Shown piece by piece: positions 39,667 to 46,266 of a DNA stretch of 46,266 nucleotides. The notes below the pieces were generated by a model. The model made no database searches, was not told the origin of the DNA, and was given only the letters and a program-made list of their open reading frames with translations. The position numbers and the translations under genes were made by a program. Origin of the DNA: Saprospiraceae bacterium (GTDB lineage Bacteria; Bacteroidota; Bacteroidia; Chitinophagales; Saprospiraceae); NCBI GenBank assembly GCA_013360405.1, contig JABWBR010000038.1, positions 1 through 46,266 of the forward strand. Reading direction: 5' to 3'. Positions within the stretch are counted from its first letter, which is position 1; each line of letters starts with the position of its first letter.

Positions 39667-40374
39667 ATGGATTTTTTAACCGCACAATGGAAAAAGCTGG
39701 CAATCGCCAATTTTGAAGTAGATCCCGGTGTACTCGCGCCTTTTATACCCGCCAAAACCGAACTTGATCTCTGGAACGGCTCTTGCTACGTGAGCCTGGT
39801 GGGTTTTATGTTTTTAAATACCAGGTTAAAGGGTTTTAGAATTCCATTTCACGTCAATTTTGAGGAAGTCAACTTGCGGTTTTATGTGAAATACAACGAC
39901 AACGGAAACTGGAAAAGAGGGGTCGTTTTTATTAAAGAAATAGTACCCAAACCCGCCATTACTTTGGTAGCCAACCTAATATATAAGGAGCGCTACGAAA
40001 CCATGAAAATGGCGCACAGCTGGAAGAAAATTGAAAACGATTTGCAGGTAGAATACCGCTGGAAATGCAAAAATAAGTGGCAAAAGTTAAGCATAGTAGC
40101 CGATCACACACCCCGCGAAATGGCCGCCGGCAGCGAAGCCGAATTTATTACCGAACACTATTGGGGGTATTCGAAACCAGCCGGTGACAAGACGGTTGAA
40201 TACGAAGTCCACCACCCCCGCTGGAAAATATTCGATATCAAATCATTCGAACTCGATGTGGATTTCGGACTGGTTTACGGCAATACCTTTTCTTTTTTAA
40301 ACCAACAAACTCCCAAGTCGGTCATGCTCGCAGAAGGATCTGAGATTGAGGTGATGGATAAAAAGTTGCTATGA
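39667..40374 (+). CDS. DUF2071 family protein (YqjF-like)
   Basis: 235 residues, the usual DUF2071 size. It starts MDFLTAQWKKLAIANFEVDPGVLAPFIPAKTELD, read in pieces, with the F-L-x-A-x-W and P-x-x-L-x-x-F-I-P pattern of the family. The middle has GSCYVSLVGFMF and HVNFEEVNLRFYVK, and the C-terminal part has EHYWGYS near residue 165. The structure resembles acetoacetate decarboxylase folds, but no catalytic Lys role is known for DUF2071. It overlaps the RluA gene by 4 bp (ATGA), so the two are translationally coupled. The function is unknown. Confidence 0.88.
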   Translation: MDFLTAQWKKLAIANFEVDPGVLAPFIPAKTELDLWNGSCYVSLVGFMFLNTRLKGFRIPFHVNFEEVNLRFYVKYNDNGNWKRGVVFIKEIVPKPAITLVANLIYKERYETMKMAHSWKKIENDLQVEYRWKCKNKWQKLSIVADHTPREMAAGSEAEFITEHYWGYSKPAGDKTVEYEVHHPRWKIFDIKSFELDVDFGLVYGNTFSFLNQQTPKSVMLAEGSEIEVMDKKLL

Positions 40375-41054
40375 CAACTTTCGACATCCTCTTCGAAGAC
40401 GACTGGCTGGTGGCTATTAATAAGCCCAGTGGAATTCTCGTGCACCGCACCGGCATCAGCGAGGATACGGTGTTTGTGTTGCAACTGCTGCGCAATCAAC
40501 TGGGCCTGCGGGTAAATCCCATTCACAGGCTCGACAGAGGCACTTCGGGTGTGCTCCTGTTTGCCAAAACACAGGAAGGCGCCAGGGAAATGGGGACTGT
40601 ATTCCGTGAAAAAACGGTGAAAAAGGAGTACGTCGGTATCGTTCGTGGGTTTATCGACGAGGAAGGGGTAATCGACTATCCTATTGTAAATTACCCCGGC
40701 GCGGAAGGCCTTGAGGCCGTGACCGTCTATCGCCGGCTGGCGATGACGGAACTACCGGCAGCGGTGGGCAGGTACGCTACGGCGCGTTATTCCCTGGTGT
40801 CAATAAATCCGGAAACGGGCCGCTGGCGGCAGATCAGAAAGCATTTTTCGCACCTGCGCCATCCCATTATCGGCGATAAGAAACACGGCGATTTGCACCA
40901 CAATAAGTACTTCAGCGAATCGCTGGGCATTTCCCGGTTGCTATTACACGCCCGGGAACTCAGCCTCACCCATCCCTTTACTAACCAAACTATCGCGATC
41001 GTGTCGCCCTGGGATGAGATTTTTGCGAAAGCGGTAGCGCTTTTTGAGGGCTGA
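40371..41054 (+). CDS. truC: RluA-family pseudouridine synthase, TruC-like
   Basis: 227 residues. The catalytic motif IHRLDRGTSGVLLFAK places Asp55, the nucleophile for uridine isomerisation. The N-terminus is compact without an S4 domain (FEDDWLVAINKPSGILVH), as in TruC, which modifies U65 of tRNA, or RluA-type short enzymes. RQIRKHFSHLRHPIIGDKKHGD (about 155-176) is the usual C-terminal binding segment; the run RPIxGDxxHG-like is diagnostic. The start overlaps the DUF2071 stop by 4 bp. TruC over RluA/RluC is a judgement from length and the HLRHPIIGDKKHGD style. Confidence 0.87.
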   Translation: MTTFDILFEDDWLVAINKPSGILVHRTGISEDTVFVLQLLRNQLGLRVNPIHRLDRGTSGVLLFAKTQEGAREMGTVFREKTVKKEYVGIVRGFIDEEGVIDYPIVNYPGAEGLEAVTVYRRLAMTELPAAVGRYATARYSLVSINPETGRWRQIRKHFSHLRHPIIGDKKHGDLHHNKYFSESLGISRLLLHARELSLTHPFTNQTIAIVSPWDEIFAKAVALFEG

Positions 41055-41064
41055 GATTTTTTTA

Positions 41065-41155
41065 ACCACAGAGGCACACAGAGTTTACACGGAGTTTCAC
41101 AGAGCCAGATGTTGACTCCGTGCAACTCCGTGTAAACTCCGTGTAACTCTGTGGT
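41065..41155. repeat. CACAGAG/CACGGAG palindromic repeat
   Basis: The left arm ACCACAGAG...TTTACACGGAGTTTCACAGAG and the right arm, reverse-complemented, ACCACAGAG...TTTACACGGAGTTGCACGGAG are near identical, made of tandem TTTACACGGAG-type units. It lies between the convergent truC and lactonase genes and would form a long hairpin. The motif belongs to a widely dispersed repeat class known from many genomes. No U-run follows it on either strand. Confidence 0.85.
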
Positions 41156-41177
41156 AAATAGAATCATGCTTGCACAA

Positions 41178-42323
41178 CTACCTAAATACAAGACATACAG
41201 GCGTTGGTACTTTCGTCTCCCTCACAAACTGGAGGCGCCCGTCCTCCCCAATGGTGAACAACACCAGGTTATCCGTATTTTGATTGGCCACCAGCAGATG
41301 ACGCCCATCGGGGACCACGGCAAAATTGCGCGGAAATTCCCCCCGCACCGATTCATGACCGATAAACTGTAAACGCCCGTCATTGGGGTTTACCGAAAAG
41401 ATCGCGAGGCTGTTGTGCCCGCGGTTGGATGCATACAAATAGCGGCCATCCTCGCTGAGGTGGATATCGGCGCACCAGTTTTTGCCGTTGAAATCGGCCG
41501 GCAGGGTATTCACACTTTGCTCGGGACTCAGGGCGCCGTTGGCGGCATTGACTGACAGTACCGTCACGGTGGCATTGTGTTCGTTGAGTACGTAGGCCAT
41601 CGGATAGCTGGGGTGAAAGACGAGGTGGCGAGGGCCTGCGCCGGCAGCCAGGCGAGCCTGAAGGCTATCGGGCAGCGGATCGAGGCGGCGCTGCTCCCGG
41701 TTGATGCTATAGGCAAAAATGCGGTCGGCGCCTAAGTCGGGCACATACAAGAAACGCCCATCAGCAGAAGGAACGACCTGGTGCGGATGTGAGGCTTCCT
41801 GTTCTGGGCGGGGGCCCGTGCCGGTTTGGGTTACTACATGGCAGGCCGGTGAAAGTTTGCCGTCTGATTCGAGGGGGTACATGGCCACTACGCCGCCCAC
41901 ATAGTTGGCTACGAATACAAATTGCCCTTGTTGGTCTACCGCCACATGACAGGGCGCAAAGGCGTGGGTAGACTGGCGGCTCAATCGCGTATAGCTGCCG
42001 TCTTTGGCGCGTTCGAATACGTTGATATGGCCGGTGCTGTCGTCGCCGGGGCCGGTTTCTTCCACGGCGTAGACGTAGTGGCCGTCGGGGGAAGCCGTAA
42101 TAAACGATGGGTTGACCAATCCGGTGATGGTAGGGCCGGGGGTCAGCTCGCCGCTCAGGGCGTCCATGCGATATTGGTAAACCCCCTGGGCTTTGCCGTC
42201 TACATGGCCTTCTTTTTTGGTGTAAGTACCGATGAAGAGTTTCATGTCAGTGGTTTTGCTTTCGGGCTTTTTGCAGCCGGCCCACAGGAGTAGCAGGGCA
42301 AATGGGAGGATTGTACGAATCAT
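41178..42323 (-). CDS. Lactonase-family beta-propeller lipoprotein (6-phosphogluconolactonase-like)
   Basis: 381 residues. The signal has a lipobox (LLLLWAGC, Cys17), so the protein is probably an envelope lipoprotein rather than a cytoplasmic sugar-phosphate enzyme. The body is the seven-bladed propeller of the YbhE/Pgl lactonase family: KLFIGTYT near 28, FITASPDGHYVYAVEE, PCHVAVDQQGQFVFVANYVGG in pieces near 120, EASHPHQVVPSADGRFLYVPDLGADRIFAY, and GPRHLVFHPSYPMAYVLNE. Such secreted members probably open sugar lactones or act as scaffolds; the true substrate is unknown. A TGTGGGAG tandem array (42361-42408) lies upstream of its start. Confidence 0.88.
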   Translation of the reverse strand: MIRTILPFALLLLWAGCKKPESKTTDMKLFIGTYTKKEGHVDGKAQGVYQYRMDALSGELTPGPTITGLVNPSFITASPDGHYVYAVEETGPGDDSTGHINVFERAKDGSYTRLSRQSTHAFAPCHVAVDQQGQFVFVANYVGGVVAMYPLESDGKLSPACHVVTQTGTGPRPEQEASHPHQVVPSADGRFLYVPDLGADRIFAYSINREQRRLDPLPDSLQARLAAGAGPRHLVFHPSYPMAYVLNEHNATVTVLSVNAANGALSPEQSVNTLPADFNGKNWCADIHLSEDGRYLYASNRGHNSLAIFSVNPNDGRLQFIGHESVRGEFPRNFAVVPDGRHLLVANQNTDNLVLFTIGEDGRLQFVRETKVPTPVCLVFR

Positions 42324-42360
42324 AATGACTCTGTTTTACAACGATGATACAAAGAAAGAG

Positions 42361-42408
42361 TGTGGGAGTGTGGGAGTGTGGGAGTGTGGGAGTGTGGGAG
42401 TGTGAGAG
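42361..42408. repeat. TGTGGGAG tandem array (five perfect copies plus one degenerate)
   Basis: Five perfect 8-bp units (42361-42400) and a sixth variant TGTGAGAG, followed by AGTGAG. It lies 38 bp upstream of the lactonase ATG and is prone to slippage. Confidence 0.9.
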
Positions 42409-42428
42409 AGTGAGAAATTTTCAATGTT

Positions 42429-42461
42429 CCCTCCCTCTCTCCCTCTCACACTCCCTCCCTC
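42429..42461. repeat. CT-rich block, inverted partner of the TGTGGGAG array
   Basis: CCCTCCCTCTCTCCCTCTCACACTC pattern (given as start CCCTCCCTCTCTCCC and end CTCACACTC), the reverse complement type of the array at 42361. It matches 30280-30312 closely and lies just past the S41 protease stop. Confidence 0.75.
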
Positions 42462-42475
42462 ATACTTTGTATTAA

Positions 42476-45400
42476 TCAAGGTTTAATCGTCTTTTTCAGT
42501 TCCTTCACCGCGGCTTCCAGTTGCTGGTCGCGGCCTTTGCTCACGGCGCCTGGGTCGTTGGGAGTCTTGATATCGGGCTCCAACTGCGTATTTTCGAGAT
42601 AGGCGCCGTCGTTGCCCACCATGCCTACCTGAGGAATGCCAAATACCACCCCGTTTTGCATCGTCTCCCACCATACGGCGGTGCCGGTGCCGGGTACTGG
42701 CATACCCACCAGTTTGCCGATTTCGAGGGCTTTATAGGTATAGGGGAACATATGCGCGTCGGAGTAGTTGCTTTCGCTCATCACTACGATAGAGGGTTTG
42801 TACCATTTAAACTGGGGTTCTGATCCCAGATTTTGCTCGCGGGGCATCAGCGTCATATACTTTTTGCCGCTTAGGAAAGTAGCGAGGTCATCGTGCAACC
42901 AGCCGCCGCCATTGAAGCGGGTATCCACTACCAGCGCTTCTTTGCCGGCGTTTTTACCCAGGGCTTCTTCGTAAACGGTGCGGTAGCTTTGGTCGTTCAT
43001 ACCGCGCACATGCACATAGCCGATCGTGCCGCCCGAGAGGCTGTCGACCAGGAAGCGGCAGCGGTCTACCCAGCGCTGGTAGCGCAGTTCATTTTCTTCG
43101 CCCTGTGATATGGGCTTTATCACCGTTTCCCAGCGTTGTCCATCGGCGGGATTGAAGAGCGACAGCAGCGTGTTCTGGCCTTCCTTGCGGTTGAGTAGCG
43201 AATAATAATTCGTTTCGGGGGTGATTTCCTGGCCGTCGATTTTTTCGATGATCACGCCGGGTTTGATCTTGGTATCGCTTTTGGCGGCAGGACTTTTGTC
43301 CATTACCTCCTGCACTTTGAGGCCCTTGCCGGTATACGACTCGTCGTAGAAAACGCCGAGGGCGGCGGTTTTGTCGCCGGTTTCCACGTTGGGGCGCCAG
43401 CGGGCGCCGGTGTGGGAGGCGTTGAGTTCGCCGAGCATCTCGCTGAGCATCTCGGCAAAATCGCGGTTGTTATCCACGTGGGGCAGGAAGCGGGCGTAAG
43501 TGTCGCGGTATTCTTCCCAGGTTACGTCGTGCAGGTCTATTTTATAAAACTTCTTCTGTACCTGGCGCCAGGCGTGTTCAAAGAGGTGGACGCGTTCTAC
43601 GGCTTCGTTGAGCACCATTTCGCCGTTGATGCCTACATTGCTGCGTTTACCGCCTTCGATTTCAACTTTCACGATACTGCCATCGGCAACGAAAAACAGG
43701 TTTTTGCCTTCTTTATCGAGGGTAAGTCCGCCAGCGCCGTTGGCGCCGAGTTTGAGCAGCGTTTTGGTTTCGCGGGTGCGCAATTCGGTTTGCCACAGGT
43801 CGAAGCCTTTTTCAAAGCGGGCTAAGTAAAACAGCTTTTCGCCGTCTTTCGACATGATGGCGTCGTTGAGGCGCGAGGAGTGCATCGTGAGGCGCAACTT
43901 GCGGTCTTCTATGCCTTTCAGGTCTATTTTGATCGGATCGGGCAATTTTTTGGCCTCGTCTTTTTTCTCTTCTTCTTTTTTCTCGCCATTCTCTTTCTTT
44001 TTGCCCTCTTCTTCTTTTTCCTTTTCTTTTAATAAATCAAAATCTTCCTTACTCAGCTTAAACCTGTCATAGTCTTCCTGGTTAAAAAACATGCCGTACA
44101 CATCGTATTCGCCGCCCCAACTGGCGTCGTTTTTCATGCCGTCGCGGTCGGAGAACCAGAGCATCATTTTGCCGTCCATCATCCATCGGGGGTTATTGTT
44201 GTTGTAGCCGCTTTGGGTGAGGTTGGTGATGGGCTGGCCGCCGGCAGCGCTCACAAGCCCGGCCTGGCTGATCCACTGCTGGTTTTGGAGGAAGTTGACC
44301 AGGAACCACTTGCCATCGGGCGACCATTCGTACCATTGGTCGCCATCGGAGTAGGAGTAGTTTTTATCGGCGCCCATGATCTCGCGCACTTTTTTCGTTT
44401 CGGTGTTGACCACTTTCAGAATGGTGCGCTCTTCGAGATAGGCCACTTCTTTGCCGTCGGGCGACCAGGCCGGTTGGAATTCTTCGGCGGCGGTGGCTAT
44501 CACGGCTTCTTCTTTGAGCAGCGTAGCGTTGAAGAAAAAGCTTTCTTCTGTGCGGGCCAGGTTGGTGCGGTAAATGCTCCAACTGCCGTCTCGCTCGCTG
44601 GCATACAGCAGAGAACGGCCATCGGGGCTAAAACTAAGTGAACGCTCCTGTTCGGGCGTATTGGTGATGCGGCGGGTGGTGCCTTTGTCGACCGAGCTGG
44701 CAAATACTTCTCCGCGAACGATAAACGCTACTTCTTTGCCGTTGGGCGAAAGGGCAAATTCAGAGACATTGCCGCTGATCTTTTCAATTTTTTCGGGGTT
44801 ATAACGCCCATCGGTGGCGATGAATACCGTGATGCGCTCCGGTTTTTGGCCTTCGCGCATGGTATAGAGCTCGCCATTAAAAGAAAAGCACATAACCCCG
44901 TCGCTGCTCGACGTCAGATAGCGCACCGGGTGTTTGTCGTAGGTAGTGAGTTGGGTACTCTTGCCGGGCGTTTTGATATTCATTTTAAAAATATTAAAAC
45001 TGCCCTTTTCTTCGCTCAGGTAGTAAATATCTTCCTGATTGGGTGCGAAGACAGGGTTGCGGTCTTCGCCTTCAAAAGTCGAAAGCTGGGTGTATTCTTT
45101 TTTATTAAAATCATACATCCATACGTCGCGCGTCACGGAAGAAGTGTGGTGTTTTCTGAACTCATCTTCGTAGCCTTTGCGGTCGTGGAAGACGATCATA
45201 TTGCCTTTTTTGTTGTAGCGCGTCATCTCCGCGGGCGTGGTGATCACCTGTTTTTCGCGACCGCCTTTCACCGGCACGCGGTACAATTCGGGCAAAACGC
45301 CGGAGGGGAATTGCTGGTTGGCCGCCGCATCGAGGCGCGAAGAGGTAAAGATCACGTATTGGCCGTCGGGACTAAAGTCCGAAGGCATATCCCCCGAGGA

Positions 45401-45718
45401 GTGATAGGTGAGTCGTGTGGCGGCGCCTCCGGCGGCGGGCATCACAAATACGTCGTAATTGCCGTAGCGGTCAGAGCCGAAGGCGATGGTTTTGCCGTCG
45501 GGCGACCATACGGGCATAGCGTCGTGGCCTTCGTGCAAAGTCAACGGTGAGGCAGCTCCACCATCAGCGGCAACTTTGTACAAATCGCCTTTGTAGGAGA
45601 AAACGATGGTTTTGCCATCAGGGGAGATGGCCGGGTAGCGCAGCCATAATGCTGCTTCCTGGGCCTTGAGCGCAGGCGAAAGCAATGCCAGTGCACATAA
45701 CAGCAGGTGTGATTTCAT
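42476..45718 (-). CDS. Tricorn-like S41 protease with PD40 propeller and PDZ domain
   Basis: 1080 residues from ATG 45716-45718, which follows with a signal peptide (MKSHLLLCALALLSPALKAQ). WD40/PD40 blades (ISPDGKTIVFSYKGDLY, VWSPDGKTIAFGSDRYGNYD) form two propellers to about residue 580. A highly charged linker (KEKEKEEEGKKKENGEKKEEE near 590-610) precedes the tricorn core. His in SHTGARW, the PDZ domain (LKVQEVMDKSPAAKSDTKI), then NGGGWLHDDL, the catalytic Ser986 in NYSDAHMF, and Glu1047 in TQLEPDI are visible. It degrades peptides in the periplasm, probably as a large homo-oligomer. It may work with the M28 peptidase at 19911 on peptide uptake; that link is inference. Confidence 0.92.
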   Translation of the reverse strand: MKSHLLLCALALLSPALKAQEAALWLRYPAISPDGKTIVFSYKGDLYKVAADGGAASPLTLHEGHDAMPVWSPDGKTIAFGSDRYGNYDVFVMPAAGGAATRLTYHSSGDMPSDFSPDGQYVIFTSSRLDAAANQQFPSGVLPELYRVPVKGGREKQVITTPAEMTRYNKKGNMIVFHDRKGYEDEFRKHHTSSVTRDVWMYDFNKKEYTQLSTFEGEDRNPVFAPNQEDIYYLSEEKGSFNIFKMNIKTPGKSTQLTTYDKHPVRYLTSSSDGVMCFSFNGELYTMREGQKPERITVFIATDGRYNPEKIEKISGNVSEFALSPNGKEVAFIVRGEVFASSVDKGTTRRITNTPEQERSLSFSPDGRSLLYASERDGSWSIYRTNLARTEESFFFNATLLKEEAVIATAAEEFQPAWSPDGKEVAYLEERTILKVVNTETKKVREIMGADKNYSYSDGDQWYEWSPDGKWFLVNFLQNQQWISQAGLVSAAGGQPITNLTQSGYNNNNPRWMMDGKMMLWFSDRDGMKNDASWGGEYDVYGMFFNQEDYDRFKLSKEDFDLLKEKEKEEEGKKKENGEKKEEEKKDEAKKLPDPIKIDLKGIEDRKLRLTMHSSRLNDAIMSKDGEKLFYLARFEKGFDLWQTELRTRETKTLLKLGANGAGGLTLDKEGKNLFFVADGSIVKVEIEGGKRSNVGINGEMVLNEAVERVHLFEHAWRQVQKKFYKIDLHDVTWEEYRDTYARFLPHVDNNRDFAEMLSEMLGELNASHTGARWRPNVETGDKTAALGVFYDESYTGKGLKVQEVMDKSPAAKSDTKIKPGVIIEKIDGQEITPETNYYSLLNRKEGQNTLLSLFNPADGQRWETVIKPISQGEENELRYQRWVDRCRFLVDSLSGGTIGYVHVRGMNDQSYRTVYEEALGKNAGKEALVVDTRFNGGGWLHDDLATFLSGKKYMTLMPREQNLGSEPQFKWYKPSIVVMSESNYSDAHMFPYTYKALEIGKLVGMPVPGTGTAVWWETMQNGVVFGIPQVGMVGNDGAYLENTQLEPDIKTPNDPGAVSKGRDQQLEAAVKELKKTIKP

Positions 45719-46069
45719 TGTTGAGTCGGTTAAGTGATTATAATGGTTAATAGAAAAACGCAATTATAGCTCGTGCCGCCAAGTTTTGGGCATGACCCTG
45801 GCTCGGGCGCGAGCTATAATACCGCTAAGCAGGAAAAGTCGTGTACGTGACTTGACGGCGTGCGGTATATGATGATGGCAGGCATAAATGGAATATTGCT
45901 AATTCTATACCCCGCTTTTGGCAGAGTTCGCCGCCCGAGCCTGGATCATGCCAAAGCTTGGAGGCGCAAGGGATAAATTAACGAGTATTTTTGGATATTT
46001 TCAAAAGAAAGAAGCTGTCGAAGTGAAAAAGATACCGAACCAAGCTAAATAATCAACGCCTTAACTGGT
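45719..46069. other. Gene-poor region before the right-edge gene
   Basis: 351 bases between the S41 protease start and the right-edge gene stop. It is filled mainly by the inverted-end element at 45763-45966. No coding frame of sensible composition was seen, and the rest (45967-46069) is AT-rich. Confidence 0.6.
45763..45966. repeat. Structured element with inverted ends (MITE- or ncRNA-like)
   Basis: The left end forms a strong stem ATTATAGCTCGTGCC/GGCGCGAGCTATAAT (45763-45777 with 45806-45820, one wobble). The middle holds nested stems ATACCGC/GCGGTAT (45819-45825, 45862-45868) and AAGTC/GACTT (45836-45840, 45849-45853). The right end (45928-45966), reverse-complemented, matches about 32 of 39 bases of the 45774-45812 segment (CCAAG..TTGG.CATGA.CC.GGCTCGGGCG). 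Inverted ends and no coding frame suggest a MITE-like element or dispersed regulatory RNA. No target-site duplication was established. Confidence 0.55.
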
Positions 46070-46266
46070 TTATTCCCCGACCCTCACCACCTTCTCCGTC
46101 TGCCACACCCGGCCCTCTGCCTGTAAGGCGATCAAGTATAACCCCGGCGGAAAATCTGTGAGGTCAACCTGCGCCTCCATGGCGCCCTGGGCGAGTGTCT
46201 GTTGCTGCACAGCCTGTCCGCGGGCATCCCACACCCTAAGCCGCGGCTGGCGCCAGGGTAGAGGCT
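46070..46266 (-). CDS. T9SS-cargo protein, C-terminal part (cut by window edge)
   Basis: 65 C-terminal residues on the minus strand ending in KVVRVGE and a TAA at 46070-46072. The sequence LRVWDARGQAVQQQTL followed by VDLTDFPPGLYLIAL is the classic type A T9SS sorting domain: a beta-sandwich with a D-x-x-G turn and L-x-x-x-P-x-G-x-Y. The protein is therefore exported by type IX secretion and either released or anchored to A-LPS. Everything N-terminal, and so the function, lies outside the window. Confidence 0.85.
   Translation of the reverse strand, partial: PLPWRQPRLRVWDARGQAVQQQTLAQGAMEAQVDLTDFPPGLYLIALQAEGRVWQTEKVVRVGE

Noticed and set aside
41065-41155. Bidirectional intrinsic terminator
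   Set aside because: The palindrome is strong, but neither strand has a U-run on its 3' side; the only T-run precedes it on the plus strand.
42361-42408. CRISPR-like tandem array
   Set aside because: Units are 8 bp, contiguous and without spacers; it is a simple tandem repeat.
44846-45550. Antisense frame of 234 codons inside the S41 protease
   Set aside because: Shadow of the PD40 repeats; no independent support.

Overview
The window looks like a chromosome segment of a Bacteroidota bacterium, probably a Saprospirales-like (Lewinella/Haliscomenobacter-type) organism. The grounds are a SusC/SusD pair, type IX secretion (T9SS) C-terminal sorting domains at 30.3 kb and at the right edge, a CotH/chitobiase-like/lamin-tail protein, DUF2723 and DUF5690 proteins, and promoters of the Bacteroidota form TAnnTTTG about 20 nt after a TTG-like box. 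The order is inferred from gene content only. No rRNA, tRNA or CRISPR array was seen.

Layout. 1-2.5 kb: the N-terminal part of a secreted protein cut by the window edge, a TauE/SafE-type permease and a lipoprotein. 2.5-5.8 kb: a compact set that looks like aminophosphonate use, with a GlpT-like DUF5690 transporter, a PhnX-like HAD hydrolase and a divergent FAD amine oxidoreductase. 5.9-13.3 kb: a TonB-dependent receptor in apparent operon with a secreted YncE-propeller/phosphoesterase, and a divergent paralogue of the phosphoesterase. 13.4-14.0 kb: a PIN-type toxin-antitoxin pair. 14.1-18.9 kb: susD and susC behind a strong terminator. 18.9-19.9 kb: a gene-poor kilobase with an IS5-type transposase remnant and a complete small transcription unit (promoter, stacked hairpins, terminator) that looks like an undescribed structured RNA. 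19.9-28.2 kb, all minus strand: M28 peptidase, rpiB, a DUF2723 glycosyltransferase-like membrane protein, a Trp-rich repeat protein and a CotH-family protein. 28.3-33.2 kb: GH1 glycosidase, an AT-rich orphan with a PD-(D/E)XK-like motif, and a very large VCBS/ASPIC T9SS cargo protein bracketed by inverted GA-rich repeats. 33.4-41.1 kb, all plus: FAD/Fe-S D-lactate dehydrogenase-like protein, a second PIN toxin-antitoxin pair, ftcD, scpA, a DUF2071 protein and a TruC-like pseudouridine synthase. 41.2-46.3 kb, minus: a lactonase lipoprotein, a tricorn-like S41 protease, a palindromic element, and the C-terminus of another T9SS cargo.

Themes. Most genes serve polymer and organophosphorus scavenging at the cell surface (TonB receptors, SusD, secreted phosphoesterases, peptidases, GH1) plus housekeeping (ScpA, RpiB, FtcD, TruC). 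Intergenic spaces are unusually rich in small dispersed repeats: GA-rich GAGTGTGGGAG blocks, GACAACCGACAAC blocks, a CACAGAG/CACGGAG palindrome and a 205-bp inverted-end element. The strongest candidates for something new are the structured RNA at 19.6-19.9 kb, with two G6UA hairpin loops, and the GlpT-like/PhnX-like/FAD-oxidase module beside the phosphoesterase-TonB operon.
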